Positions 41,673 through 51,984 of a DNA stretch of 64,000 nt are shown in pieces. The notes beneath the pieces were generated by a model. It searched no databases. It had not been told where the DNA came from and worked only from the letters and a program-made list of their open reading frames with translations. The first letter of the stretch is position 1. The number at the start of each line of letters is the position of its first letter. The position numbers and the translations under genes are program-made. This DNA comes from an uncultured Prochlorococcus sp. (GTDB lineage Bacteria; Cyanobacteriota; Cyanobacteriia; PCC-6307; Cyanobiaceae), in assembly GCF_902522795.1 (NCBI RefSeq), contig NZ_CABYWZ010000003.1:34309-98308 (forward strand). The letters run 5' to 3'.

Positions 41673-44600
41673 CTAAAAAAGGTTATCTAAATAATTAATT
41701 CTCTTTATAGGTGCTTTACCAATAAAAATACCCGGGGATATATCTTTCGAATTAGATTTTTCAAATAGTTCAAAATCTGGCAATCCTTTTAAAAACAAAT
41801 AAATATATCCTCCTAGATGTTTATTAGGTTGATAATTTTTAAGTCGCCACTTTAATAATCTATGCAATGCTAATAAATAAAGATGAGATTGCAATGGATA
41901 ATGATGTTTAATCATTTCATTTCTCATATTTTCATAGTTATAGTTTCTTGGTAAACAATCATTATTATCACTTCCAGTAATCAAATTACTTTTCCAATCA
42001 ATTACCCACCATTTACTATCTTCTAATTTATCTCCCAAAGGGAAAACACAATCAATACATCCTGAATGAAAGCCTTTATTAATAATTTGAAGATCATTTA
42101 TTTTGTTTGCATATTCTTCACCAAATTCATATTCGTGATCTAAAAGAAAGCATTTTGATATATCATGAGAATTAATAATTTTTCCTTCATAAGATAGAGT
42201 TAAATCATATTTAAGCTCCTTAATTAAGTATTCATTTGGAATATCAACTAGTTTCTTATTTTGTAATTCACTTCCTAAAGATAAATTTATAATTCTCAAA
42301 ATCGCATCTTTTACTTTAAAAGCCAAAGAAGTATCGATTTGATGAAAGTTCAGTTCCTCAATAATTAAATCAATTAATTCTTGATTATTATCATTTCTAA
42401 ATTCAAATCTTTCTATTATTTTGTGCAGGCAAGTCCCAGCAATAGTTCCATTTGGAAATTCACTTAAGGGATTTGGATAAGAAAAATATTTAGGATAATT
42501 CTTTGATTTCCTAAGATTAGACTCTTTGATAATTGATATATTCTCTTCATAATCCTTATATTGATTAATTACTAAATCAATATTTTTATCTTTACGTATC
42601 CAAGAAGAATAACTTGAATAAGAAATAAATTGATCAGAATTAAATTCTTTTGATATTTTTTTATTAACCTTATCGATTTTCCAAAGATTATTATTCAATT
42701 GAGTGGTTCTGAACTTAGCAAAAATTTCTTTTATTTCCTCTTTTTCTATCCTTTCTTCAAAAGTAGACTTATAAATATTAATATTTTCTAAATTATTAAA
42801 TAAATCATTATTTAAAATATTATTTGTATCTTCTAAATCATTAAACACTATAAGTTTATATTTGCTCCTTGTAAGTGCTACATAAATTAACCTCTCACTC
42901 TCTTTAAATAAATCTTCTTCTTCTATTAATTTAAATCTTTCAACTTTAGAGTAATTATTAGAAATATTAATATATATGTTTCTATCAATATTTGATTTCC
43001 AAAGAGGTCCTTTAATTTTATTTGACTTATTTGAAATAATTGAAAGATATGGACATAGGACCACTTCAAATTCTAGGCCCTTACTACTATGAATGGTAGA
43101 AAGATTTATTCCATTTTGAAGATTATAATCTTTTGTCAAAAAATCTTCTCCAGTACAAATTCTTAAACTATGATCTAACTGATTTTTATACCATTTGAAA
43201 ACTTTATTGAGATTGAAATCATTATTTATTAATTCTATTTCAACAATTTCTGAAAGTTGAAATAAATTTGAATTTAGATCTAAATCTTGAATAATCGAGG
43301 AGGATTTGTAATTTGTAATGAGTTCATTAACGATATTTAAAAAACCTTTTTCTCTTAGTTCCTTGGACCAAGTAATGCATTTATTAATTAATATTTCTAA
43401 ATTATTACTTATTCCATCATCAAGTAAGTCTTCTAATTCTATTTCTATAAACTTTGAAGTAGCAAGCAAAGTTATATTTTTAAAAAACCTCGGATTTAAT
43501 AAACATTCAATGAATGAAAATAGTAGAGAACTTGCTTCTGTATCAAAAATATTTTGTTTATTTTGAATTTTGCATGGGAGGTTAAACTGATTTAATTTTT
43601 TTTTAAAATCTAAGCATTGCGAATTATTTAATGTAAGAATCGCAATTTTATTAATATCAATTTCTTCATTATTTAAAATAAAGTTAACTATATAATGAGT
43701 TACAAGATCCTCTATATCAGTCTCTCTTTTTGAAAATTCTACAATTTCAAAAACATCCTTATATTTAAATTCAGAATTAATTTTTTCATTAATTCTAGAG
43801 GTTAATTTCCTATAGTTTAATTTTGATTGTTTAAGTCCATTTTTATAAAGTTTATTAAGAACATCGATTAACTTTTTTGAGGATCTATAGTTATCTGTAA
43901 GACTAAAAACTTCGATTGCATTAGATCTTGCATCTAAGTAAGTTTCAATATCTCCACCTCTAAATTTGTAGATCGCTTGTTTTGGATCACCTACACAAAG
44001 TAAAAAATGATTATTAGTATTAAAGAACTTTTTTATTAAATTCCACTGTGTTTTATCTGTATCTTGAAACTCATCTACTAAGACACATTTAAATCTTTTT
44101 TGAATTTTAGATAGAGTAATACTATTACTAACTTCTGAATCAAGAAATGTTTTTTCTATAGTCTTTATAAGATCATTGAAGTTGAAAATAGAAAAACGTT
44201 TCTTTAATTCAATTAATTTTATATAAGCTAATTGGGTAAATATTCTTACAAATTCGGTATAGAAACCTTCTTTTATTTTATAAATTTTATCTTGTAATAA
44301 AGTAAATTTAGTAAAATCTAATTTTAGATTATGTTTATAAATTTCTTTAGATATATTTTCATTATAAAAATATTTAGATAAAAGATCATCTTTAGAAATA
44401 TCATATATAAAGTCACTCACATTATTCGAATTAAGCCTTCTATTAATCTTTTCAATCCAACAACTTATTTGATTAAACTTATCATTTCTTGGTTTTGCTG
44501 CATATATTTGACTTTTACCGCCACTCTCCTTAATTAATCTTCCCAACTCTATGAGTTGTAGAAATAATTCCTCTCCTTTCTTATTCCATTCAACACAAAA

Positions 44601-45299
44601 CTCGTTCCAATTTAGATAAAAAAATTCATTAAAATAATTATTTAAATCAATAATCTGATATTTATTATTTATTTGAAATTTACAGATATTTTCTTGATCT
44701 ATATTTTTTAAAATTTCTATAAAAAATGACTTATTTATCCTACTTCCAAATCTAGAACTTATTTTTTTTTGGTTGACTGCTGCAATAAGCTCATGATTAA
44801 GATTCAGAAAATCATCAATCCACAAATTATCTATTACATCTTTATACAAATTATCTATATTATTATCAATGTATGGATCTTGAGTTAAACCTATTTCAAT
44901 ACTATACTCATCAATAATATTATTGCAAAAAGAATGGAATGTAGTTACTTGTAACTTGTAAAATTCATTAACAAAATTATCAATTTCGGATATGATTTTT
45001 TTCTTGGATTTTTCCTTCTTCTTAAATTTTAGATACCAATCCTTAAGGGTATTATCTATCTTACTTTCATTATGATTTTGCAAATATAATTTTAAATCCT
45101 GAAATCTCAAAAGTATTTTATCTCGTAATTCAGAACACGTATTTTTTGTAAAACTTAATAAGAGTATCTGATCTGGTTTAATTTTCTTCTCCAAAACATT
45201 TCTTAAAACGAGGTGAGCCAAAGTGAAACTTTTGCCAGTTCCTGCACTTGCTTCTAATAATTTAAATTTGTTATCTAAATTAATTTGATTAATATCCAT
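41673..45299 (-). CDS. recB: Exodeoxyribonuclease V beta subunit RecB
   Basis: 1208 residues. N-terminal UvrD-like helicase with EASAGTGKSFTLAHL (about 16-30), VDEFQDTD (motif II), GDPKQAIYKFRGGD (motif III) and STIHSSKGLEFEVV. The C-terminal nuclease domain has GTCLHKIIERF, then CIDCVF and VIDWKSN with the metal-binding aspartates, so the RecB nuclease seems intact. Very Asn/Lys/Ile-rich, as the base composition forces. Forms the RecBCD complex with its operon partners. Confidence 0.95.
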   Translation of the reverse strand: MDINQINLDNKFKLLEASAGTGKSFTLAHLVLRNVLEKKIKPDQILLLSFTKNTCSELRDKILLRFQDLKLYLQNHNESKIDNTLKDWYLKFKKKEKSKKKIISEIDNFVNEFYKLQVTTFHSFCNNIIDEYSIEIGLTQDPYIDNNIDNLYKDVIDNLWIDDFLNLNHELIAAVNQKKISSRFGSRINKSFFIEILKNIDQENICKFQINNKYQIIDLNNYFNEFFYLNWNEFCVEWNKKGEELFLQLIELGRLIKESGGKSQIYAAKPRNDKFNQISCWIEKINRRLNSNNVSDFIYDISKDDLLSKYFYNENISKEIYKHNLKLDFTKFTLLQDKIYKIKEGFYTEFVRIFTQLAYIKLIELKKRFSIFNFNDLIKTIEKTFLDSEVSNSITLSKIQKRFKCVLVDEFQDTDKTQWNLIKKFFNTNNHFLLCVGDPKQAIYKFRGGDIETYLDARSNAIEVFSLTDNYRSSKKLIDVLNKLYKNGLKQSKLNYRKLTSRINEKINSEFKYKDVFEIVEFSKRETDIEDLVTHYIVNFILNNEEIDINKIAILTLNNSQCLDFKKKLNQFNLPCKIQNKQNIFDTEASSLLFSFIECLLNPRFFKNITLLATSKFIEIELEDLLDDGISNNLEILINKCITWSKELREKGFLNIVNELITNYKSSSIIQDLDLNSNLFQLSEIVEIELINNDFNLNKVFKWYKNQLDHSLRICTGEDFLTKDYNLQNGINLSTIHSSKGLEFEVVLCPYLSIISNKSNKIKGPLWKSNIDRNIYINISNNYSKVERFKLIEEEDLFKESERLIYVALTRSKYKLIVFNDLEDTNNILNNDLFNNLENINIYKSTFEERIEKEEIKEIFAKFRTTQLNNNLWKIDKVNKKISKEFNSDQFISYSSYSSWIRKDKNIDLVINQYKDYEENISIIKESNLRKSKNYPKYFSYPNPLSEFPNGTIAGTCLHKIIERFEFRNDNNQELIDLIIEELNFHQIDTSLAFKVKDAILRIINLSLGSELQNKKLVDIPNEYLIKELKYDLTLSYEGKIINSHDISKCFLLDHEYEFGEEYANKINDLQIINKGFHSGCIDCVFPLGDKLEDSKWWVIDWKSNLITGSDNNDCLPRNYNYENMRNEMIKHHYPLQSHLYLLALHRLLKWRLKNYQPNKHLGGYIYLFLKGLPDFELFEKSNSKDISPGIFIGKAPIKRINYLDNLF

Positions 45300-45311
45300 A
45301 TCTTTATTTAA

Positions 45312-45785
45312 TTAATATTTGACCTCATTTTTATAAAGTAAGTAATTCTTAAATTTATTTTTTAAATATTGCTCTTCTAAAGCAATCTTAAATTTAATTA
45401 TTAAACCGAGAGTTATTGATAAAAATAAATAATAAATAGATAGCTTGGTTATAAAAACGCCACAGGAAATAAATATTAAACAATAGTACATAGGATGACG
45501 CGTAAATCGATATATACCAGTAGTTACAAGATTGCTGTTGTTTAGAGGTCTTGGGAAAGGGGATAAATTTCTTCCTAAGTCTTTAATTGCAACTAACAAT
45601 ATTATGAAAGCGATTATGATAATTAAGAACCCCAATAAATAAGATAAAGGACTAACTTGAATTATTTGTTTTTGTGGTATAAATTCCCATTGAAAAAAAT
45701 GGAGACTTATAATAAAGAACTGTAAAAAAACAAGGATTATTTCATAAGCAGCTGTAAAAAAATTTTTATACTGAAATTTATTCAT
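45312..45785 (-). CDS. Isoprenylcysteine carboxyl methyltransferase-like (ICMT/PEMT family) membrane protein
   Basis: 157 residues with about four hydrophobic segments. The family signature is visible: LVTTGIYRFTRHPMYYCL (about 85-102), followed by EEQYLKNKFKNY, the usual EE-containing end. The fold binds SAM in ICMT and PEMT enzymes, but bacterial members have diverse or unknown substrates. It is wedged between recC (3 bp) and recB (12 bp) and must be cotranscribed with them; no functional link to recombination is known to me. Confidence 0.82.
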   Translation of the reverse strand: MNKFQYKNFFTAAYEIILVFLQFFIISLHFFQWEFIPQKQIIQVSPLSYLLGFLIIIIAFIILLVAIKDLGRNLSPFPRPLNNSNLVTTGIYRFTRHPMYYCLIFISCGVFITKLSIYYLFLSITLGLIIKFKIALEEQYLKNKFKNYLLYKNEVKY

Positions 45786-45788
45786 TAT

Positions 45789-48700
45789 TTATTTCTTTAA
45801 TGCATTAATAAGAGGACCATATAATATGGAAGATAATTTATCAAAATTATTATTTTCCAAAAAGAAATCTGGTTCTTTTTCATTTCCAAAACATAATTTC
45901 ATTTCGATATTATCTCTTTCTCCTTTAGTAAAAGATTTATTACCAATCCATCTATCAGCAAAAGCTTTTTTCTCATTTTTTGATTTTATTTTTGCTTCTA
46001 CGTATTTATAAGCACTTTCTGGAGGGAGAGGTAAACATTTATCAGAATAATTTTTAAAAATATTTATATATTCCTCCAAAATTAAATTTGACTTAATTAC
46101 TCCAGGTAATTGAATAATTTGCGATTTATAATAATTTTCTTTTCTAAAAATTACTTTAGTCTTTTTTATATTCTTCTTTGAAGAATTAATGAAGAGTGAT
46201 TTTATCCAAGCCTCTGTCAAACTTCTTAAAGTTAGTTTCGAATGAATTAATTCAATAACGGTGTCATCAGCAATGAAATATTCTTCTTTATTTGCATTTG
46301 ATTTGACATAAATTCTATTAATCTTATTATGTTGACTCAAAATTATAGATAGACTTTCTAATAAATCCTTGATTTCTTTTTCTTTTGTAAAAACACTATT
46401 TTTGGGCATAATAATACCATTTTCAACCAATAAAGAATTGATATTCAAATTTTTTAAATCATCAATAAAATTATGGTTATCAATCTCTAATTCATGGATT
46501 ATTTTTGTAATTATTTGCGACTTCTGCAGATTACTTACATACTCATCATCTGGATTATGAAAAAATATTTCCTTGGGAGAAATACTTTTTTTATTTAGCC
46601 AATATTTTTGTGGAGTCTTGAACCAATAAATCAGTTCTGATAATTTATAGTTCTTAATATCAAATTTTTTTTCATTCCAATCTATATCTTTTACTAAAGA
46701 GTAATTACTTATAATCATCTCAGAACTATCAAGATCAATTATTTCTTTTTTATTTAAATCAGAATATTTAATTATTATTTCTCTTTGGGCTTGGTTTAAA
46801 AAACTATCAAAAAAAGAAATTAACTCTTTTATAGGAAAAGAAACATCTAATTTTTTATTGTTTTTGTCATTCTTTACCCAATTAACAATAAATTTATCTC
46901 TACAGGAAATTAACAATTCAAGAAATGAATATTTCTCTCTTTCATACAATGATGGATCACCAAGATGATATTTATTATTTAATAAATTAATATTTTCGTT
47001 CTTCGATAATTTTGGATAATAAACACTATTCATGTCTATTAAGAAGATAATTTTGTGTGGAATATACCTTGAATTTTCAATATCACTTATAAGGATCTTG
47101 TTGATAAGTGATTTGCTTTGATATTTAGCTTCATTTATGCAAGAAATTAATATCTCTCTAAAAACATTTAACAAAATAAGATCATTAGGTATTAAAGGTA
47201 TTGCGTGATTATGAAGAATTCTATTTATTTCACTTATTTCTAAATTGAAATTTGCATTAGAATCAGAGATGCTTTTTAATATAAGCTTTATCTTTTCAAC
47301 CCAACTTAAGTAAGAAAAAGATCCTCTTAGCAAATTAATATATTTTTTAAAATCATGTAATAATTTAACCCATTTATTCAAATCCAAACTTGTATTTTTT
47401 AAGCTAAATGGTTTTAAATTAAAAGTACCTAAATTGACTTCTTTTTCATAAATTAGGCCTAAAGTAATTCTATTTAAACACCAGTTTAGAGTATTTTTTT
47501 CTTCACCTAATCTTTCATTACCATCTAATCCCCAATGAAAACCAACTTGGGTAAGTAAGAAAATAATTTCATCCTTCTCAGTAATATCAAAATCAAAAAT
47601 GTTCTGAGTTACTTTTTTTGAAAGAATATAATCTATTTTTTCAAGTGTAATTTTCTCATTTGCTATTTCAGTGATGTCAATTAAAAATTTAAAAATGTCT
47701 GGATAATCATAATTATCATCATCAATAAAAAAATAAGGTATCTTCTCACCGTTAATTAATTCATTATTAAATATATACTTTAGATATGGTTTGATTTGAT
47801 TAGTTTGTGGAGATAAAACAGCAATATCACTATATTTAATATTCTCAGAAGAATTTATTATTTCTATAATTTTATTTCTTATATATTCTAATTGACTATT
47901 TTGATTAAAATGCTCACAAAGTAATATTGAATCATCTCTTTTATTTACTATAAAATTATTACTATTATTATCAATTAGTCTTTTTTGTATTTGATTAAGA
48001 AAAGAGATATCTTTCTTCTCATTAAAATCAGTTGTTGGATCGATATATATTAAATTATTTTTTAAATTTATACCTTCTTTATTAATATTTTCCTCAATTA
48101 ATTTCTGAAAGTTTGCTCCATACTTACCAAATATTTTTTCTATATTTGTATTTTTTAAATTCAAATTACTTTCAAAATTATCAAATTCCAACTCACCTTC
48201 AAGATAATTAATTCTATTCCATAAATCTTCTCCTACTGATAATAAATATAAATTTACCTTAGTAAATTTTGAAATTTCTGAATAAAAATTAATATGCAGT
48301 TTAGATAAGTTATTATCGGTAATAATGTAAATTTGATTTGGTACTTTAATTTGAAGGTTTTCAATTTTTCTTAAATTTTTTATTAATTTAATCATGTATA
48401 AACATGAAGGCTTTTCAGATATCTTTTTCTCTAGTAATTTATATAAAATAGGTTGCCAAAATTGATCTGAATTTAAATTCTTAAATAGATTTATTGAATT
48501 AATTTCATATCTATTCCATTCAGCAATCATTTCAGGTCTAAAAATTAGATAATCAATAAAATTATTCGCGATCTTTTTTGTCAGATTATAAAGGTCTCCA
48601 TCAATTGTTTTTTCATTATCCAAATATTTATTAATCCAAATTCTAAGCGGAAATGATTCTTTAAAGCTATTTAATTCTTCTAATGAATCAATAATGCCCC

Positions 48701-48971
48701 ATTTAATTGATTCAAAATTCCATAACCCCATATCAATTTCAGGGAAGAAATTTGTCAATAATGATTCGGTGAAACTTGATATTGTCTTAAATTCATAAAG
48801 AGCACTTATTTTATTTTTTATAGTTATTTGTTCACTTAACCACTTTCCCAAAAAATAATTAGGCACAGCTATTTCTAAATTATCAGTTATGAGAGGTGGA
48901 CATATTTTTAATTCTTCTGCCAACAGCTCGCTAATCACTTCAATTTTATTTGACTTATATAGATTTAGCAA
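45789..48971 (-). CDS. recC: Exodeoxyribonuclease V gamma subunit RecC
   Basis: 1060 residues. RecC has no active motor or nuclease. Family features are seen across the length: NYFLGKWLSEQI near the N-terminus, ILLCEHFNQNSQLEYIRNKI, an IAVLSPQTNQIKPYL segment, and LSELIYWFKTPQKYWLNKK in the C-terminal third. RecC recognises Chi in E. coli; the Chi of this lineage is unknown. It lies 17 bp downstream of ycf54 and 3 bp upstream of the ICMT-like gene. Confidence 0.9.
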   Translation of the reverse strand: MLNLYKSNKIEVISELLAEELKICPPLITDNLEIAVPNYFLGKWLSEQITIKNKISALYEFKTISSFTESLLTNFFPEIDMGLWNFESIKWGIIDSLEELNSFKESFPLRIWINKYLDNEKTIDGDLYNLTKKIANNFIDYLIFRPEMIAEWNRYEINSINLFKNLNSDQFWQPILYKLLEKKISEKPSCLYMIKLIKNLRKIENLQIKVPNQIYIITDNNLSKLHINFYSEISKFTKVNLYLLSVGEDLWNRINYLEGELEFDNFESNLNLKNTNIEKIFGKYGANFQKLIEENINKEGINLKNNLIYIDPTTDFNEKKDISFLNQIQKRLIDNNSNNFIVNKRDDSILLCEHFNQNSQLEYIRNKIIEIINSSENIKYSDIAVLSPQTNQIKPYLKYIFNNELINGEKIPYFFIDDDNYDYPDIFKFLIDITEIANEKITLEKIDYILSKKVTQNIFDFDITEKDEIIFLLTQVGFHWGLDGNERLGEEKNTLNWCLNRITLGLIYEKEVNLGTFNLKPFSLKNTSLDLNKWVKLLHDFKKYINLLRGSFSYLSWVEKIKLILKSISDSNANFNLEISEINRILHNHAIPLIPNDLILLNVFREILISCINEAKYQSKSLINKILISDIENSRYIPHKIIFLIDMNSVYYPKLSKNENINLLNNKYHLGDPSLYEREKYSFLELLISCRDKFIVNWVKNDKNNKKLDVSFPIKELISFFDSFLNQAQREIIIKYSDLNKKEIIDLDSSEMIISNYSLVKDIDWNEKKFDIKNYKLSELIYWFKTPQKYWLNKKSISPKEIFFHNPDDEYVSNLQKSQIITKIIHELEIDNHNFIDDLKNLNINSLLVENGIIMPKNSVFTKEKEIKDLLESLSIILSQHNKINRIYVKSNANKEEYFIADDTVIELIHSKLTLRSLTEAWIKSLFINSSKKNIKKTKVIFRKENYYKSQIIQLPGVIKSNLILEEYINIFKNYSDKCLPLPPESAYKYVEAKIKSKNEKKAFADRWIGNKSFTKGERDNIEMKLCFGNEKEPDFFLENNNFDKLSSILYGPLINALKK

Positions 48972-48988
48972 TTTAGTAATTGGTTATA

Positions 48989-49306
48989 TTACTCAACTTT
49001 AAATGGATCATTTATTTCTGCATTAGGAAATTCGAATTCCCCAACAGCAACAAACTCTAAACGCAGCTTTAAGAAAGTTATAAATTTTTTATCAGTCGAT
49101 AAAATAGCTGCTGGAGGTGATGGAATCTTTGCTTTTAGATCAACAAATTGGGTGGTTTTCAAAAATGATGGATTTTTTAAAAGCCAAAAATCTATTTCTT
49201 TATTATTTTCTTTATAGTTCCTAATCCTCTCTTTCAAAATCTCCTCAATTGGTTCTTCAACAGTTAAAAACTTTTCACTAGCCGCAACGAAAAAATATTT
49301 TGTCAT
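48989..49306 (-). CDS. ycf54: Ycf54, Mg-protoporphyrin IX monomethyl ester cyclase accessory protein
   Basis: 105 residues matching the Ycf54 family from end to end: YFFVAASEKFLTVEEPIEEIL at the start, IDFWLLKNPSFL, then AAILSTDKKFITFLKLRLEFV and GEF. Ycf54 is needed for the oxidative cyclase (AcsF) that forms ring E of chlorophyll. It follows pdxJ by 8 bp and leads into recC, an unrelated set of functions in one operon. Confidence 0.93.
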   Translation of the reverse strand: MTKYFFVAASEKFLTVEEPIEEILKERIRNYKENNKEIDFWLLKNPSFLKTTQFVDLKAKIPSPPAAILSTDKKFITFLKLRLEFVAVGEFEFPNAEINDPFKVE

Positions 49307-49314
49307 TTTAAAAT

Positions 49315-50031
49315 TTAATTTGAATTAATAAGGGACTTCATTTCACGTACAGACTTTTCTAATCCTATCGCTAAAGCCCTTGCAACAATACTATGACCAA
49401 TGTTCAACTCGTTCATATTGTTAATTGATGCAATTTTTTTAACATTATTGTAGTTGAGGCCATGACCAGCATTAACAACTAATCCAAGGTCATTTGCTAA
49501 ATGTGTAGACTCTATGATTCTTTGGAGCTCATTATATTGATCAGATCCTGATAGCTCAGCATATTTTCCAGTATGTAATTCTATAAAATCAAACCCTATT
49601 TCTTTGGCATAATTTATCTGTTCACCAAGAGGATCAATAAATGCACTTACTTCTATATTTGAATCCTTTAAATTACCAACAAAATTTTTAAGGTATTGTA
49701 CATTATTTTTTAAATCCAAACCGCCTTCAGTAGTAACTTCCTTTCTTTTCTCGGGTACAAGCGTTACATAATCGGGAAGAGTTTTTTTGGCAATTTCTAA
49801 CATTTCTTCTGTAGCAGCCATCTCTAAATTGAGTTTTGTTTTAATAGTATCTTTCAGAAGAAATACGTCTCTATCTTGTATATGTCTTCTATCTTCTCTT
49901 AGATGCACTGTTATGGAGTCTGCCCCTCCTAATTCAGCTAAAAAAGCAAATTGCACAGGGTCAGGCTCGACAGTTTTCCTTGCTTGCCTTACATTTGCAA
50001 TATGATCAATGTTTACCCCTAAAGTAGCCAT
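49315..50031 (-). CDS. pdxJ: Pyridoxine 5'-phosphate synthase
   Basis: Last step of de novo vitamin B6 ring formation from 1-deoxyxylulose-5-phosphate and aminoacetone-3-phosphate. 238 residues, normal. LGVNIDHIANVRQAR at the start, TVHLREDRRHIQ, VTLVPEKRKEVTTEGG, and NAGHGLNYNNV with NIGHSIVARAL near the end are all family motifs. Likely first gene of the pdxJ-ycf54-recC-ICMT-recB-recD operon. Confidence 0.97.
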   Translation of the reverse strand: MATLGVNIDHIANVRQARKTVEPDPVQFAFLAELGGADSITVHLREDRRHIQDRDVFLLKDTIKTKLNLEMAATEEMLEIAKKTLPDYVTLVPEKRKEVTTEGGLDLKNNVQYLKNFVGNLKDSNIEVSAFIDPLGEQINYAKEIGFDFIELHTGKYAELSGSDQYNELQRIIESTHLANDLGLVVNAGHGLNYNNVKKIASINNMNELNIGHSIVARALAIGLEKSVREMKSLINSN

Positions 50032-50131
50032 AATTTTGAAAATCTTATTTTCTAGACAGTCTAGTAACCGCCCAATAATAGCTAATAAAAAAATTCAAAC
50101 ACTTAAATTATTAAAATATAGTAAATAGAAA

Positions 50132-50806
50132 TTGAAGAAGAATTCCTTAAATATTTGGCATAAAATCAACCCCACATTGGGATTTATTGCAATGTTCATT
50201 ACCCAGGACGTTGTTTTGAAATTCTTTTTTAGAAAAAAGAAAATATTAAAAAATGGTTTTTCGATTCCCATAAATTCCTCTATTATTTTGGCTCCAACCC
50301 ACAGATCAAGATGGGATGGCTTAATACTCACCATGGCAATGGGTAGAAGGGTAACAAAAAAGGATTGTAGATTTATGGTTACTAAATCCGAAATGACAGG
50401 AATACAAGGTTGGTTTTTAAGAAGACTTGGATGTTTTTCGATAAATCAATTATCGCCATCTCTTTCAGCGTTAAGATATGCGATTGATCTTATAGAAAAA
50501 GGAGAACAACTAGTTGTTTTCCCCGAAGGAAAAATTAATAGACATGGGAAAAAATTAGTTCTCAAAGAAGGCCTATACAGATTAGCTAGATTAGCTACAA
50601 AAAAAACAACCTCTATTTCTATTATTCCAATTGGAATTGCTTACAGCAAAATACCTCCGAACTTTAGGGGGGAATTTTGTTTATCCTTTGGAGAACCAAT
50701 CCCAATTAATGATTATTTAAACTTTACTATCAAGGACTTTAATAAATTTCTTAATGAAAAAATGACTCAAGAGGAAGAAAAAGCATTAAAAAATGTAGGT
50801 AGATGA
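50132..50806 (+). CDS. 1-acyl-glycerol-3-phosphate acyltransferase family protein (PlsC-like)
   Basis: 224 residues from a TTG start at 50132; an in-frame TAG lies two codons upstream, so no earlier start exists. An ATG at 50192 is possible, but the 20 residues before it (with NIWHKINPTLGF) look coding. The acyltransferase motif I HRSRWDG lies near residue 63 (the HX4D box), and FPEGKINRHGKKL is motif III. These enzymes add the second acyl chain to lysophosphatidate. Divergent from pdxJ. Confidence 0.88.
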   Translation: MKKNSLNIWHKINPTLGFIAMFITQDVVLKFFFRKKKILKNGFSIPINSSIILAPTHRSRWDGLILTMAMGRRVTKKDCRFMVTKSEMTGIQGWFLRRLGCFSINQLSPSLSALRYAIDLIEKGEQLVVFPEGKINRHGKKLVLKEGLYRLARLATKKTTSISIIPIGIAYSKIPPNFRGEFCLSFGEPIPINDYLNFTIKDFNKFLNEKMTQEEEKALKNVGR

Positions 50807-50850
50807 ATCTGCAATAAGTTACTATAAATCTTAATAATTTAAAAAATAAA

Positions 50851-51366
50851 ATGAAATTCTTAAAATTACTCCCGATTTTATTTATATTTTTTGGAAATGT
50901 TCCTTATAAAAATGAAGTTCATGCAGAAATAAAGAATCCAGAAGACTTCAGAGTACTCTCAAATGAGAGTAAAAAGCTTTCTATCTCAAACGTAGATTTT
51001 TTTATTAAAAAAGGTGATGAATATTTAAAAAACGGGGATTTTGATAAAGCTAAAGATTCTTACTTAGACGCTAGAAAACTAGCAAAGCAACTTGCGTCTT
51101 TTTATTCAGATCTAAATTCCTCCTTCAAAGGAGTTGATGCGAGAATACCAAAAGAAATGCAAATGAAAGGTAAGCAAACATTACAAATTTTGGCAGAATC
51201 AAATGGGAGATTAGCCTCGATTTATATAAAAACTAAAAAGCCTGAGGTTGCAGTACCATTACTTGTTGAAACAATTAGAATAATGTCTCCTAATAGTCCA
51301 GAAGGTAAAGAAGCTTATGGAAGATTGCTCCAACTAGGATTTGTTGAGACAAAATACAAAGGTTAA
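50851..51366 (+). CDS. Exported TPR-like protein of unknown function
   Basis: 171 residues with a signal peptide (about 1-25, ending near VHAEI). The mature protein is mostly helical, with a tetratricopeptide-like stretch GDEYLKNGDFDKAKDSYLDA and a second helix pair (EVAVPLLVETIRIM). No enzyme motif. It probably mediates protein contacts in the periplasm or thylakoid lumen. Same strand as the acyltransferase (44 bp) and bolA (12 bp). Confidence 0.75.
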   Translation: MKFLKLLPILFIFFGNVPYKNEVHAEIKNPEDFRVLSNESKKLSISNVDFFIKKGDEYLKNGDFDKAKDSYLDARKLAKQLASFYSDLNSSFKGVDARIPKEMQMKGKQTLQILAESNGRLASIYIKTKKPEVAVPLLVETIRIMSPNSPEGKEAYGRLLQLGFVETKYKG

Positions 51367-51378
51367 TTAAAACTTACC

Positions 51379-51609
51379 ATGATTACGAAAACAGATGTTA
51401 TTAAATTAATCACTAAAAAGATTCCAAGTTCCCAAGTTTTTGTTGAAAACCTAAAAGGAAATGATCATTTGCAAGTAACTGTAATTGCATCTGAATTTAA
51501 TGGATTATCATTAGTTAAACAACACAAGCTAGTATATTCTGCTCTAAAGGAAGAATTAGCTTCAGAAGCTATCCATGCACTGGCATTAAAAACAGAAACT
51601 CCAAATTGA
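51379..51609 (+). CDS. bolA: BolA family protein
   Basis: 76 residues, a whole BolA/YrbA domain: DHLQVTVIASEFNGLSLVKQHKLVY with the conserved histidine in KQHKLVY, and IHALALKTETP at the end. BolA proteins pair with CGFS monothiol glutaredoxins around a [2Fe-2S] cluster; the glutaredoxin gene starts 3 bp later, an expected partner arrangement. Confidence 0.94.
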   Translation: MITKTDVIKLITKKIPSSQVFVENLKGNDHLQVTVIASEFNGLSLVKQHKLVYSALKEELASEAIHALALKTETPN

Positions 51610-51612
51610 ATT

Positions 51613-51936
51613 ATGGACAACCCAACAAAAGATAAAATACAAAAACTGATTGATTCTAATCCAGTGATGGTTTTCATGAAAGGGACAAAATTAATGCCTC
51701 AATGCGGTTTTTCCAACAATGTAGTTCAAATACTTAATTCCTTAGGGGTAGAATTTAGTACTTTTGATGTTTTAAGTGATTTTGCTATACGAGAAGGTAT
51801 CAAAGAATATTCAGATTGGCCAACAATTCCACAAGTTTACTTAAAAGGAGAATTTCTTGGTGGATCAGACATTCTTATTGAGATGTACAACTCTGGATCT
51901 CTTAAAGAAAAAATAGAAATTGAATTAGCGTCTTAA
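51613..51936 (+). CDS. grxD: Monothiol glutaredoxin, CGFS type (Grx4/GrxD)
   Basis: 107 residues. The active-site motif CGFS is in [15 protein letters not shown] (about residue 32), preceded by VMVFMKGTK with the glutathione-binding lysine, with [19 protein letters not shown] following. It carries or delivers [2Fe-2S] clusters rather than reducing disulfides. Forms a pair with the adjacent bolA. Confidence 0.96.
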   Translation: MDNPTKDKIQKLIDSNPVMVFMKGTKLMPQCGFSNNVVQILNSLGVEFSTFDVLSDFAIREGIKEYSDWPTIPQVYLKGEFLGGSDILIEMYNSGSLKEKIEIELAS

Positions 51937-51984
51937 AACAATTAGTAAGTATAAATACTGTATTGATTAATAAAAATTAATATT

